A stretch of DNA of 64,000 bases from Prevotella sp. (GCA_017541365.1 JAFXZF010000007.1:1-64000); one strand, 5' to 3'; positions 28,131 to 37,483 are shown, numbered from the stretch's first letter. Notes: generated from the sequence alone by a model not told the origin. Translations and numbers: made by a program.

Positions 28131-30803
28131 ATGGACGAAGAAACAAACACGAACTATACTGAGGTTAACGAGGCGGAAACTACTGATTACCGTCCCGTTA
28201 ATCGTTTTGACGCATCGGCAGTGCACCACCTCTCCGGCATGTATCAAAACTGGTTTCTCGACTATGCCTCATCAGTCATACTTGATCGTGCCGTACCTCA
28301 CATAGAGGATGGCCTGAAACCCGTACAGCGTCGCATCCTGCACTCTATGAAGCGTATGGATGACGGACGCTTCAATAAGGTTGCCAACATCGTAGGCCAC
28401 ACCATGCAGTTTCACCCACATGGAGATGCTTCCATCGGCGATGCATTGGTGCAGCTCGGCCAGAAGGATTTACTTGTTGACACACAGGGCAACTGGGGCA
28501 ACATTCTGACAGGTTCCTCTGCTGCAGCACCACGATACATCGAGGCACGACTCAGCAAGTTTGCCCTCGAGACGGTGTTCAATCCCAAGACTACCGAATG
28601 GCAGATGTCTTACGATGGTCGCAACAAAGAACCCGTGATGCTGCCTGCAAAATATCCGCTGCTGCTGGCACAGGGAGCAGAGGGTATCGCTGTCGGACTG
28701 AACTGCAAAATCATGCCCCACAATTTCTGTGAGATATGTGATGCCGCCATAGCATACCTGCGTGGCGAGGAGTTCCATCTCTATCCTGACTTCCCCACTG
28801 GTGGATCGGTGGATGTAAGCAAGTACAACGATGGCAAACGAGGAGGTTCTATCAAGGTTCGTGCAAAGATTGAAAAGATTGACCAGAAAACGCTGGTAAT
28901 ACGCGACATACCGTTCTCAAAGACTTCGGAGACACTTATCGAATCTATCACCAAAGCCGTTGACAAAAACAAGATTAAGGTTCGCAAAATCGAAGACCTC
29001 ACAGCTGCCAACGTTGAGATACTTATACATCTCATGCCTGGCGTTTCGTCCGATAAGACCATCGATGCTCTGTACGCCTTTACCGACTGCGAGATAAGCA
29101 TTTCTCCCAACTGCTGTGTCATCAAGGATAAGAAACCGCAGTTCCTCACCGTCAGTGACGTTTTGAAGAGTAGCGCTCAGCAAACTATGTCGCTCCTTAA
29201 GCAGGAACTTGAGATACGCCGCCAGGAGTTGCTCGAACAGCTTTTCTTTTGCTCCCTTGAAAAGATATTTATTGAGGAGCGCATCTATAAGGACAAGAAG
29301 TACGAGAATGCAACCTCTATGGATGCTGCCTGCGAGCATATCGACGATCGTCTCACCCCATACTACCCACATCTCGTGAGAGAGGTCACCAAGGACGATA
29401 TACTGCGCCTCATGGAGATAAAGATGAAGCGAATACTGAAATTCTCCAAGGATCAGGCAGAAGACCTCATAAAGAGGATAGAGGGCGAGATAGCAGAGAT
29501 AGAGCGTGACCTCGGCCGCATAGTCGATGTGACATGCGAGTGGTTTGAGCACCTTAAGGAAAAATATGGTGCAGAGCATCCCCGTCTCACTGAGATACGC
29601 AACTTTGACACCATCGAGGCGACAAAGGTTGCTGAAGCCAACAAAAAACTCTACATCGACCGCCATGAGGGTTTCATCGGCATAGGACTCAAGAAAGCAG
29701 AGTATGTATGCAACTGTTCCGATATCGATGACATCATCATTTTCTATCGCGATGGTAAGTACAAAATCACACGAGTAGCTGAAAAGATCGACGTAGGAAA
29801 AAATGTCTTGCACCTCCAGGTATGGAAAAAAGGCGACAAGCGCACCATATACAACTGTGTATATCGTGACGGCCGTCAGGGACGATACTACGTCAAGCGC
29901 TTTTTCGTTGATGCCAGCACACGCGACCGTGAGTACGACATCACCCAGGGCACGCCTGGTTCAAGAGTTATATATTTCACAGCCAACCCCAACGGCGAGG
30001 CTGAGGTGATAAAGGTCACCCTGGAACCAGGACCCAAGATTAAGCGTATATTCTTCGACTACGACTTCTCCGTACTCGATATCAAGGGACGCTCCTCTAA
30101 GGGCAACATACTGTCCAAGAGTCCTGTACACAAGATAGGCCTAAAGTCACACGGACGCTCCACCCTCGGAGGCAGGGAGATATGGTGGGATGCCGATGTC
30201 AACCGTCTCAACTACGACCAGCACGGCGTGTCACTCGGCAAGTTCGGAGAGGGCGACCAACTCCTTGTGGTACTCAGCAATGGCGACTTCTATATCACCA
30301 CCGCTGATACCGCCAACCACTTTGAGAACAATATCCTCAGGATTGAGAAGTGGGATGCCCAGAAACCATGGACGGCAGTAGTCATTGATGCAGACAACAA
30401 TCGCCATGCCTACATCAAGCGATTTGAGATGGATGCTATAAAGAATCACCGTAACTTCGTGGGAGAAAATCCTGATAGCCAATTGCTTATACTTAGCGAT
30501 GTAGCATTCCCTCGCATTCAGGTAACATTCGGCGGTGCCGACTCTTTCCGCGAACCGCTTGAGATAGACTGTGAGGAGTTTGTTGCTGTCAAGGGCTTCA
30601 AGGCAAAAGGCAAGCGCATATCCACATTCGCCATTGACTCCGTCGCCGAGCTGGACCCCCTACGATTCCCCGAAGTAAGCGAGAATACGGACGAGAACGA
30701 TGGTTCTTCTTCTGAAGAAGAGGAAAACCTCGACCCTGATGCAGGAAAGTCCCAGCAGGATGTACTCGATGAGTTGACAGGCCAGCTCAACCTATTTGAC
30801 TAA
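28131..30803 (+). CDS. parC: DNA topoisomerase IV subunit A (GyrA/ParC family)
   Basis: This type IIA topoisomerase subunit cuts and rejoins DNA to relax and decatenate chromosomes. From the MDEETN start it is 890 residues; the frame is open to 27957 but that would overlap the FKBP gene in another frame. The core shows the quinolone-region helix with HPHGDASIGDALVQLG, the active tyrosine Y136 in AAPRYIEARLS, and a C-terminal beta-propeller-like half, then an acidic low-complexity stretch near the end (SSSEEEENLDPD). The B subunit is not next to it here. The choice of ParC over GyrA rests on the Bacteroidetes-type sequence and is moderately sure. Confidence 0.88.
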   Translation: MDEETNTNYTEVNEAETTDYRPVNRFDASAVHHLSGMYQNWFLDYASSVILDRAVPHIEDGLKPVQRRILHSMKRMDDGRFNKVANIVGHTMQFHPHGDASIGDALVQLGQKDLLVDTQGNWGNILTGSSAAAPRYIEARLSKFALETVFNPKTTEWQMSYDGRNKEPVMLPAKYPLLLAQGAEGIAVGLNCKIMPHNFCEICDAAIAYLRGEEFHLYPDFPTGGSVDVSKYNDGKRGGSIKVRAKIEKIDQKTLVIRDIPFSKTSETLIESITKAVDKNKIKVRKIEDLTAANVEILIHLMPGVSSDKTIDALYAFTDCEISISPNCCVIKDKKPQFLTVSDVLKSSAQQTMSLLKQELEIRRQELLEQLFFCSLEKIFIEERIYKDKKYENATSMDAACEHIDDRLTPYYPHLVREVTKDDILRLMEIKMKRILKFSKDQAEDLIKRIEGEIAEIERDLGRIVDVTCEWFEHLKEKYGAEHPRLTEIRNFDTIEATKVAEANKKLYIDRHEGFIGIGLKKAEYVCNCSDIDDIIIFYRDGKYKITRVAEKIDVGKNVLHLQVWKKGDKRTIYNCVYRDGRQGRYYVKRFFVDASTRDREYDITQGTPGSRVIYFTANPNGEAEVIKVTLEPGPKIKRIFFDYDFSVLDIKGRSSKGNILSKSPVHKIGLKSHGRSTLGGREIWWDADVNRLNYDQHGVSLGKFGEGDQLLVVLSNGDFYITTADTANHFENNILRIEKWDAQKPWTAVVIDADNNRHAYIKRFEMDAIKNHRNFVGENPDSQLLILSDVAFPRIQVTFGGADSFREPLEIDCEEFVAVKGFKAKGKRISTFAIDSVAELDPLRFPEVSENTDENDGSSSEEEENLDPDAGKSQQDVLDELTGQLNLFD

Positions 30804-30825
30804 CCACTCCCCACCCTTTCCGCTC

Positions 30826-31599
30826 ATGAGGTCGTTCGCTACATTATTTATCCTGTGCATAATACAGATATGTTATGCACAGGATAAATTTGTTTCCACA
30901 CAACTCTCCATAGGACATCTCAACCAACTTGACACATACCTCTCCCACGAGAAGTACTATGGCACAGAGTGGCGCTTCATCTCCGACGTCTTGCGCGACA
31001 GCAGGAAGCACCCCCTCACCTACTCCCTCACCCACGAAGGAGCATTCGCCAATACCCACAACCGTGCCGACAATGCCAACGCGCTCAGCGGGCACTACGA
31101 CTTCGCCTATACTGTTATGCGGCGGTTTGATGTCACACATCACGAAGTCTCTCCTCTCCATCTCTATGCAGGACTGTTCACCAATGCCGACATAGGCTTT
31201 TGCTACAACACTCGCAATTCATCCAACAATCCTGCCCAGGGCTATGCCTCTGCCAACATCGGAGCCAGCCTCATGGCACGTTACGCCTTCACCTTGTGGA
31301 ACAAAGCCGTAGCTGTAACCTACCAGGCACGCATTCCCTTTGTAGGACTTGCCTTCTCACCCAACTACGGGCAGTCCTACTATGAGATGTTCAGTGAGGG
31401 AATATATGACCACAACATTGTGTTCACCTCCATCGCTACCTTCCAACTACGACAGCAACTGTCATTCGACGTCAGCATAACACCATGTACTGCTCTGCGT
31501 ATAGGTTACCTCGGTGACATACGTCAGGCAGAGCCAAACAATCTCAAACAACACCAATGGTATAATGCTGTAGTTCTAGGAGTTACCCTGCGTAAATAA
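30826..31599 (+). CDS. Secreted outer-membrane-type protein (DUF3316-like)
   Basis: This 257-residue protein from the MRSFATLF start has a signal peptide ending ICYAQ and beta-rich, aromatic sequence with features such as LNQLDTYLSHEKYYGTEWRF that recall the DUF3316 family of Bacteroidetes; I am fairly but not fully sure of that match. The C-terminus VVLGVTLRK resembles an outer-membrane barrel strand. The signal-peptide coding region contains a perfect 17-bp inverted repeat (30846-30889). It sits between the topoisomerase and an S41 peptidase gene in the same direction. No function is known. Confidence 0.75.
   Translation: MRSFATLFILCIIQICYAQDKFVSTQLSIGHLNQLDTYLSHEKYYGTEWRFISDVLRDSRKHPLTYSLTHEGAFANTHNRADNANALSGHYDFAYTVMRRFDVTHHEVSPLHLYAGLFTNADIGFCYNTRNSSNNPAQGYASANIGASLMARYAFTLWNKAVAVTYQARIPFVGLAFSPNYGQSYYEMFSEGIYDHNIVFTSIATFQLRQQLSFDVSITPCTALRIGYLGDIRQAEPNNLKQHQWYNAVVLGVTLRK
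30846..30889. repeat. Perfect 17-bp inverted repeat in the signal-peptide coding region
   Basis: ATTTATCCTGTGCATAA (30846-30862) and TTATGCACAGGATAAAT (30873-30889) are exact reverse complements with a 10-nt spacer. It spans codons 7-21 of the DUF3316-like gene. There is no following T-run. Confidence 0.9.
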
Positions 31600-31608
31600 A
31601 ATTATTAC

Positions 31609-32652
31609 ATGAATAAAGTATCCTCACTCTTTCCCCTATTGTTATCGATGCTGCTTTTCGCCAGTTGTGTCGATGTGGAGGAGTATGACGACTCCGTCCA
31701 AGGCAACTTCGAGGCACTATGGCACATCATGGATGAGCACTATTGTTTCTTTGAGGAGAAGGGTGTCGATTGGGATGCTATCCATACAGAATATTCCAAG
31801 CAGGCCACAGGCGACATGTCGCGCAGCCAGCTCTTTGAGTTGCTCGCCAATATGCTGGGCACCCTCCAGGATGGCCACGTCAACCTCTCCGCCGCCTTTG
31901 ACTATTCACGCAGTTGGGCTTGGAAGGAGGACTACCCTGACAATTTCTCACACTCCGTCCAGCGCAAGTATCTAGGCACCAGCAGTGAGTACAAGATTTC
32001 CTCTGGCATCAGCTACAAGATACTCGACGACAATATCGGATATATGTATATTGGCAGTTTTGAAGACGAGATAGGCGCGGGCAATCTCGACGAAATACTC
32101 ACCTACCTCGCACCCTGCAACGGGCTCATCATTGACGTACGAGACAATGGTGGTGGCAAACTCACTGAGGCGCAGAAGGTGGCAGCGCGCTTCATCAGTC
32201 AGGAGTGTCTCGTGGGACATATGCGCCACAAAGTAGGCAGCGGACACAGCGACCTCGGCGACTGGGAGCCCACCCGTCTCCAATCCTCGTCAGGCATACG
32301 CTGGACCGCCAAGCCCGTCTGCGTACTCACCAACCGTAGCGTCTATAGCGCTGCCAACGAGTTTGTCAAGTATATGAAGGCGATAGCCCTCAACACCTTA
32401 TCCCGTACCCCCTCCACTATACTCATCATCGGCGACACCACAGGAGGAGGCTCAGGCATGCCCTACTCCGACGAACTGCCCAACGGATGGGCTGTGAGGA
32501 TGTCAGCCTGCCCTATGTACGATGTCAACAAGCAGTGCACCGAGTTTGGCATCGCCCCCGATGTCAGTGTCGATATGAGCGAGACATCCATGCAGCAGGG
32601 CATCGACGACATCATCGAAACAGCACGTTACAAATTGATAATTGACAATTGA
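31609..32652 (+). CDS. S41-family peptidase, lipoprotein
   Basis: This 347-residue protein has a lipoprotein signal ending LFASCVD (cysteine at residue 20) and a tail-specific-protease-like domain: LQDGHVNL, GLIIDVRDNGGG and the putative serine nucleophile in LTNRSVYSAANEF. The GDTTGGGSG segment lacks the lysine of CtpA-type enzymes, while DGH supplies a histidine as in tricorn-type S41B members, so the S41B mechanism is more likely. It should act in the periplasm or at the surface; the substrate is unknown. The last codons and the stop lie within an AATTGACA tandem repeat. Confidence 0.85.
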   Translation: MNKVSSLFPLLLSMLLFASCVDVEEYDDSVQGNFEALWHIMDEHYCFFEEKGVDWDAIHTEYSKQATGDMSRSQLFELLANMLGTLQDGHVNLSAAFDYSRSWAWKEDYPDNFSHSVQRKYLGTSSEYKISSGISYKILDDNIGYMYIGSFEDEIGAGNLDEILTYLAPCNGLIIDVRDNGGGKLTEAQKVAARFISQECLVGHMRHKVGSGHSDLGDWEPTRLQSSSGIRWTAKPVCVLTNRSVYSAANEFVKYMKAIALNTLSRTPSTILIIGDTTGGGSGMPYSDELPNGWAVRMSACPMYDVNKQCTEFGIAPDVSVDMSETSMQQGIDDIIETARYKLIIDN

Positions 32653-32735
32653 CAGTTGAAATAGACAAAAGTCAAAAAAACATAAACAGCAATAAAATTA
32701 TCAATTATCATTTATCAATTATCAATTATTATTTG
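32638..32735. repeat. AATTGACA / ATCAATT tandem repeats around the S41 gene end and mdh promoter
   Basis: Degenerate repeats of TGATAATTGACAATTGACAG style (32638-32657) overlap the end of the S41 gene, and a second set (ATCAATTATCATTTATCAAT, from 32699) runs up to the mdh promoter. A short AT-rich stretch with no gene lies between them. Confidence 0.7.
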
Positions 32736-32743
32736 TACCTTTG
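32736..32743 (+). promoter_or_regulatory. -7 promoter element of mdh
   Basis: TACCTTTG lies 50 bp upstream of the mdh start. A TTTA at 32711-32714 occupies the -33 place with imperfect match, inside the ATCAATT repeat. Confidence 0.6.
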
Positions 32744-32793
32744 CTATTCCAATAGAAAAAAATATCATAATAACAAAAAGGAGAAAATAAACT

Positions 32794-33786
32794 ATGAAGT
32801 ACCTTACAGACGAAAAACTCGTTATTGTCGGAGCAGCAGGCATGATAGGTTCCAATATGGCTCAGACAGCCCTGATGCTTGGACTCACCAACAATCTGTG
32901 TCTCTATGACGTCTTCTCACCAGAGGGCGTAGCAGAGGAGATGCGCCAGAGCGGTTTCGATGATGCCAATATCACTGCTACAACCGATGTTGCCGAGGCA
33001 TTCAAGGATGCCAAGTACATCATCTCGTCAGGTGGTGCGCCACGTAAGGACGGCATGACACGTGAGGACCTTCTGCGTGGCAACTGCGAGATAGCTGCCG
33101 ACCTCGGTCGCAACATCAAGCAGTATTGCCCTGATGTCAAGCATGTAGTCATCATCTTCAACCCTGCCGACATGACAGGCCTCGTTACCCTTATATGGTC
33201 AGGACTGAAGCCATCACAGGTTTCTACCCTCGCAGGTCTCGACACCACACGTCTGCGCACCGCCCTGGCTCATAAGTTTGGCGTCATGCAGACAGAGATA
33301 TCCAACTGCGCCACATACGGCGGTCATGGCGAGCAGATGGCAGTATTCGGCAGCAATGCCATCATAGCAGGCCGCAAACTCATGGACATCGTGGGCACCC
33401 CAGAGTTCACTGAGGAGGAGTGGGAGCAGATGCAGCAGGATGTCACCAAGGGTGGCTCACGCATCATCAAACTGCGTGGCCGTTCATCATTCCAGAGCCC
33501 CTCTATCCTCTCTGTCCAGATGATTGAGGCAGTAATGGGTGGCAAGCCTTTCCCATGGCCTGCAGGCGTATATTGCAACGACAAACGCTTCAACCACATC
33601 GTGATGGGCATGGACACCACCTTCACTACCGAGGGCGTCACATACAAAATTCCTGAGGGCACCAAGGACGAGATGGCACGTCTCCACTCCAGCTATATAC
33701 ACCTCACCGCTATGCGCGATGAACTCGTTGAGATGGGTGTTATCCCAGCAGTAGAAAACTGGCATGAGGTAAATCCAAACCTGTAA
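32794..33786 (+). CDS. mdh: Malate dehydrogenase
   Basis: This enzyme interconverts malate and oxaloacetate with NAD, part of the reductive branch toward succinate in Bacteroidales. The 330-residue protein has the Rossmann motif VGAAGMIGSN near the N-terminus, the substrate-loop region GGAPRKDGMTRED, NPADMT and the catalytic histidine in YGGHGEQM. The length is typical. nadD follows after 24 bp. Confidence 0.93.
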   Translation: MKYLTDEKLVIVGAAGMIGSNMAQTALMLGLTNNLCLYDVFSPEGVAEEMRQSGFDDANITATTDVAEAFKDAKYIISSGGAPRKDGMTREDLLRGNCEIAADLGRNIKQYCPDVKHVVIIFNPADMTGLVTLIWSGLKPSQVSTLAGLDTTRLRTALAHKFGVMQTEISNCATYGGHGEQMAVFGSNAIIAGRKLMDIVGTPEFTEEEWEQMQQDVTKGGSRIIKLRGRSSFQSPSILSVQMIEAVMGGKPFPWPAGVYCNDKRFNHIVMGMDTTFTTEGVTYKIPEGTKDEMARLHSSYIHLTAMRDELVEMGVIPAVENWHEVNPNL

Positions 33787-33810
33787 ACATCTTCATTTGT
33801 AGGGGGAACA

Positions 33811-34389
33811 ATGCGCATCGGTATATTCGGAGGGTCATTCAACCCCATACATAACGCACACATAGCACTCGGCACCACCATGCTGAGTGCTATGTCGTTA
33901 GATGAGGTATGGTATCTCGTATCACCTCTAAATCCCCTCAAGCGCACCTCCACCGACCTCCTCGACGAGAACCTGCGCTATCAGTTGGTGCAGGCAACCC
34001 TTGCCGACCATCCTCACCTCATAGCCTCAGACTATGAGTTCCATCTGCAGCGCCCCTCCTATACCTGGAACACCCTGCAGCATCTCAAGGCAGACTATCC
34101 TCAGCACGACTTCGTCCTCATCATCGGGGGCGACAACCTCGCCAAATTCCATAAGTGGGCACACCATGACGACATTCTCCACAACTACGAGATAGCCGTC
34201 TATCCACGTCATGACAGCAGCATTCCAGAGTGGACTGCCCACTACCCCAACATCCACATCATCGACGTGCCCATGGTCAATATCTCGTCCACCCAGCTGC
34301 GTCAGATGATAAAACATGGCGACGATATCACCCCCTACGTACCCCCACAGGTAGCCTCAGAGGTGGAAAAATCATCCCTTTATAGGTGA
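33811..34389 (+). CDS. nadD: Nicotinate-nucleotide adenylyltransferase
   Basis: NadD joins nicotinate mononucleotide to AMP on the way to NAD. The 192-residue protein starts MRIGIFGGSFNPIHNAHIAL, with the HxxH-type nucleotide site (PIHNAH), and has the ISSTQLRQMI motif near the C-terminus. It lies just downstream of mdh. The length matches the family. Confidence 0.95.
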   Translation: MRIGIFGGSFNPIHNAHIALGTTMLSAMSLDEVWYLVSPLNPLKRTSTDLLDENLRYQLVQATLADHPHLIASDYEFHLQRPSYTWNTLQHLKADYPQHDFVLIIGGDNLAKFHKWAHHDDILHNYEIAVYPRHDSSIPEWTAHYPNIHIIDVPMVNISSTQLRQMIKHGDDITPYVPPQVASEVEKSSLYR

Positions 34390-34449
34390 AAAATTGTTTC
34401 AAACCCCACTTTTCTATCAAAAACACCCCCTTGAATCAAAAAAAAACAC

Positions 34450-34457
34450 TAACTTTG
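34450..34457 (+). promoter_or_regulatory. -7 promoter element of xylB
   Basis: TAACTTTG lies just upstream of the leader copy at 34464. No strong -33 TTTG is seen; TTGA occurs near the right place. Confidence 0.55.
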
Positions 34458-34463
34458 TTGACA

Positions 34464-34505
34464 GTTGAGGCACTCACTATTGTCTTTAACTCCTATAACT
34501 CCTAA
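34464..34505 (+). promoter_or_regulatory. xylB leader, copy 1 of a shared 5' leader sequence
   Basis: A stretch of about 40 nt starting GTTGAGGCACTCACTATTG and continuing with repeated TAACTCCT units is repeated upstream of xylA at 36017 with about five base differences. In both cases it begins close to the expected transcription start. It could be a protein-binding site or an RNA control element. Confidence 0.7.
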
Positions 34506-34523
34506 AAAACTCTCCTAAACAAA

Positions 34524-35996
34524 ATGCAATACCTATTAGGCTTAGATGTCGGCTCATCGAGCGTCAAGGCATCACTCGTTGACATCCATACCGGCGCACT
34601 CGCCGCCACCACCTTCTATCCCGAGTCAGAGGCCCCCATCAAGGCTCTCCATGCAGGTTGGGCAGAGCAGTCGCCCGATATGTGGTGGACCAATGCCAAG
34701 TTAGCCATGCAGAAAGTCATGCACGACGTCTCAGCCACAGGCGCCGACATCAAGGCCATCGGCATATCCTACCAGATGCACGGTCTCGTATGCGTGGACA
34801 AAGACCTTAATGTGCTTCGCGATGCCATCATCTGGTGCGACTCACGGGCAGTACCCTACGGCGAGAGAGCCTTCAGCGACATAGGCAGCGAGAAGTGCCT
34901 CACCCACCTGCTCAACTCGCCAGGCAATTTCACAGCCTCCAAACTCGCATGGGTGAAGGAGCACGAGCCCGGGCTCTTCTCTAAAATATATAAGGTAATG
35001 CTCCCAGGCGACTACATCGCCATGAAGCTCTCAGGCACCGTCACCACCACGGCGAGCGGCCTCTCCGAGGGCATCATGTGGGACTTCCATGCCGACAGCC
35101 CAGCCCAGTTCCTTCTCGACTACTATGGTTTCCCCCGCGACATCCTCGCCCCCATCGTACCCACCTTCTCCGTTCAGGCCCACGTATCACGTGAGGCAGC
35201 CGCAGAGACAGGACTACAGGAGGGCACCGTCATCAGTTACCGGGCAGGCGACCAGCCCAACAATGCCCTCTCGCTCAATGTACTGCAGCCAGGCGAGATA
35301 GCCGCTACAGGAGGCACCTCAGGAGTAGTCTATGGCGTGCTCGGCGAGGTAAACTACGACCCCAAGAGCCGAGTCAACACCTTCGCCCACGTCAACCACA
35401 CCGCCGCCGACCCACGTCTCGGCGTACTGCTGTGCATCAACGGCACAGGCATACTCAATGCATGGATTAAGCGCACCGTAGCCCCCGAGGGCATCAGCTA
35501 CAGCGAGATGAACGACCTTGCCGACAGCGTGCCCGTAGGAGCAGATGGGCTCTCCATCATACCCTTCGGCAACGGAGCAGAGCGCGTACTCGAAAACCAA
35601 AACCCCGGAGCCAGCATCCACGGTATCAATTTCAATATCCACACCAAGGCGCATATCATACGTGCGGCGCAGGAGGGCATCGCCTTCTCCTTCGCCTACG
35701 GCATGGAGGTCATGGAGCAGATGGGCATGAATATCAAGACCATCAAAGCAGGCCATGCCAACCTCTTCCTCTCTCCCCTCTTCCGCAGAACGCTCTCAGC
35801 CGTCACTGGCGCCACCATCGAGCTCTACGATACCGACGGCTCCATCGGAGCAGCCAAGGGAGCAGGCATCGGAGCAGGCATCTATCAGTCAAGCGACGAG
35901 GCATTCTCTACCCTTCAGCTCAAGGCTGTAGAGCAACCCGTCAGCGACCGCGAGCCGTATCTCACTGCATACGAAAGGTGGAAGAGTAGATTATAG
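34524..35996 (+). CDS. xylB: Xylulokinase
   Basis: XylB phosphorylates D-xylulose with ATP, the second step of xylose use. The 490-residue FGGY kinase has the N-terminal phosphate motif GLDVGSSSVKAS, the substrate-binding QMHGL, WCDSRA, the catalytic-aspartate region YRAGDQPNNAL, and the ATP-site GGTSGVVYG. It is upstream of xylA but each gene has its own promoter-like element and leader. Confidence 0.95.
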   Translation: MQYLLGLDVGSSSVKASLVDIHTGALAATTFYPESEAPIKALHAGWAEQSPDMWWTNAKLAMQKVMHDVSATGADIKAIGISYQMHGLVCVDKDLNVLRDAIIWCDSRAVPYGERAFSDIGSEKCLTHLLNSPGNFTASKLAWVKEHEPGLFSKIYKVMLPGDYIAMKLSGTVTTTASGLSEGIMWDFHADSPAQFLLDYYGFPRDILAPIVPTFSVQAHVSREAAAETGLQEGTVISYRAGDQPNNALSLNVLQPGEIAATGGTSGVVYGVLGEVNYDPKSRVNTFAHVNHTAADPRLGVLLCINGTGILNAWIKRTVAPEGISYSEMNDLADSVPVGADGLSIIPFGNGAERVLENQNPGASIHGINFNIHTKAHIIRAAQEGIAFSFAYGMEVMEQMGMNIKTIKAGHANLFLSPLFRRTLSAVTGATIELYDTDGSIGAAKGAGIGAGIYQSSDEAFSTLQLKAVEQPVSDREPYLTAYERWKSRL

Positions 35997-36007
35997 ATGA
36001 TAGATGA

Positions 36008-36015
36008 TAGATTTG
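36008..36015 (+). promoter_or_regulatory. -7 promoter element of xylA
   Basis: TAGATTTG matches TANNTTTG and lies 12 bp after the xylB stop, within a TAGATGA tandem repeat and directly before the shared leader. It suggests xylA has its own promoter. Confidence 0.55.
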
Positions 36016-36016
36016 C

Positions 36017-36065
36017 GTTGAGGCGCTCACTGTTGTCTTTAACTTCTCTAACTTCTTTAACTCCT
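36017..36065 (+). promoter_or_regulatory. xylA leader, copy 2 of the shared 5' leader sequence
   Basis: GTTGAGGCGCTCACTGTTG followed by TCTTTAACTTCT units repeats the xylB leader at 34464 with a few transitions and one extra TAACT unit. It lies between the TAGATTTG element and the xylA start at 36096. Confidence 0.7.
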
Positions 36066-36095
36066 AAATTTTTAATATAATATTCAACTTAAACA

Positions 36096-37409
36096 ATGAA
36101 AGAGTATTTCCCACAAATCAGCAAGATTCCCTTTGAGGGAACAGAGTCCAAGAACCCTATGGCGTTCCACTACTACGATGCAGAGCGCGTAGTGGCAGGT
36201 AAGAAGATGAAAGACTGGATGCGCTTCGCTATGGCATGGTGGCACACCCTGTGCGCAGAAGGCGCCGACCAGTTTGGCGGCGGCACGAAGAAGTTCCCCT
36301 GGAACCAGGGTGCCGATGCCGTAGAGATAGCCAAGAACAAGGTCGATGCAGGCTTTGAGATCATGCAGAAGCTCGGTATCGAGTACTACTGCTTCCACGA
36401 TGTTGACCTCGTCAGCGAGGGCAGCAGCATCGCAGAGTACGAGGCTAACCTCAAGGCAGTCACCGACTACCTCCTCGAGAAGCAGAAAGAGACGGGTATC
36501 AAACTCCTGTGGTCCACCGCCAATGTCTTCGGCAACGCCCGTTACATGAACGGTGCCAGCACCAATCCCGACTTCGACGTCGTAGCACGCGCCATCGTAC
36601 AGATCAAGAATGCCATCGATGCAGGCATCAAGCTCGGAGCTGAGAACTACGTATTCTGGGGCGGACGAGAGGGCTATATGTCACTCCTCAATACTGACCA
36701 GAAGCGTGAGAAGCAGCACATGGCAACCATGCTCACCATGGCACGCGACTATGCACGCTCAAAAGGCTTCAAGGGCAACTTCCTCATCGAGCCAAAGCCT
36801 ATGGAGCCATCCAAGCACCAGTATGATGTCGATACCGAGACCGTCATCGGCTTCCTCAAGGCCAACGGCTTGGACAAGGACTTCAAGGTCAACATAGAGG
36901 TCAACCATGCCACCCTGGCAGGCCACACCTTCGAGCACGAACTCGCCTGCGCCGTCGATGCCGGCATGCTTGGTTCTATCGATGCCAACCGCGGCGATGC
37001 CCAGAACGGATGGGACACCGACCAGTTCCCTATCGACAACTTCGAGCTCACCCAGGCATGGATGCAGATAGTACGCAACGGCGGCATAGCCCCTGGCGGC
37101 ACCAACTTCGATGCCAAGACCCGTCGCAACTCCACCGACCTCGACGACATCATCATCGCCCACATCTCAGGCATGGATGCCTGCGCCCGCGCCCTTCTCA
37201 ATGCTGTCAGCATCATGGAGGAGTCTCCTATCCCTCAGATGCTCAAGGAGCGCTACGCTTCCTTCGACAGCGGCATAGGCAAGGACTTCGAGGACGGCAA
37301 GCTCACCTTCGAGCAGGTCTATGAGTACGGCAAGAAGGTCGAGGAGCCAAGAGTCACCTCAGGCAAACAGGAGCTCTACGAGACCATCGTGGCACTCTAC
37401 ACCAGGTAG
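36096..37409 (+). CDS. xylA: Xylose isomerase
   Basis: XylA converts D-xylose to D-xylulose. The 437-residue class II enzyme shows the metal- and substrate-binding motifs: catalytic histidine in YYCFHDVD, VFWGGREG, the glutamate in FLIEPKP, KVNIEVNHA and the glycine/aspartate-rich GSIDANRGD with WDTDQFP. It is the last gene of the xylose pair and is followed by a hairpin terminator. Confidence 0.96.
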   Translation: MKEYFPQISKIPFEGTESKNPMAFHYYDAERVVAGKKMKDWMRFAMAWWHTLCAEGADQFGGGTKKFPWNQGADAVEIAKNKVDAGFEIMQKLGIEYYCFHDVDLVSEGSSIAEYEANLKAVTDYLLEKQKETGIKLLWSTANVFGNARYMNGASTNPDFDVVARAIVQIKNAIDAGIKLGAENYVFWGGREGYMSLLNTDQKREKQHMATMLTMARDYARSKGFKGNFLIEPKPMEPSKHQYDVDTETVIGFLKANGLDKDFKVNIEVNHATLAGHTFEHELACAVDAGMLGSIDANRGDAQNGWDTDQFPIDNFELTQAWMQIVRNGGIAPGGTNFDAKTRRNSTDLDDIIIAHISGMDACARALLNAVSIMEESPIPQMLKERYASFDSGIGKDFEDGKLTFEQVYEYGKKVEEPRVTSGKQELYETIVALYTR

Positions 37410-37441
37410 TCCGCCACTGCAAACGCACTATAACGACTATG

Positions 37442-37483
37442 CAGGCACCCCTCCATATCAGGAAGGGTGCCTGTCTTGTTTTT
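37442..37483 (+). terminator. Rho-independent terminator of xylA
   Basis: CAGGCACCC (37442-37450) pairs with GGGTGCCTG (37465-37473), followed by TCTTGTTTTT. It lies 33 bp after the xylA stop. Confidence 0.88.

Noticed and set aside
30846..30889. Invertible DNA switch
   Set aside because: The spacer is only 10 nt and inversion would change only a few codons; no promoter lies between the arms.
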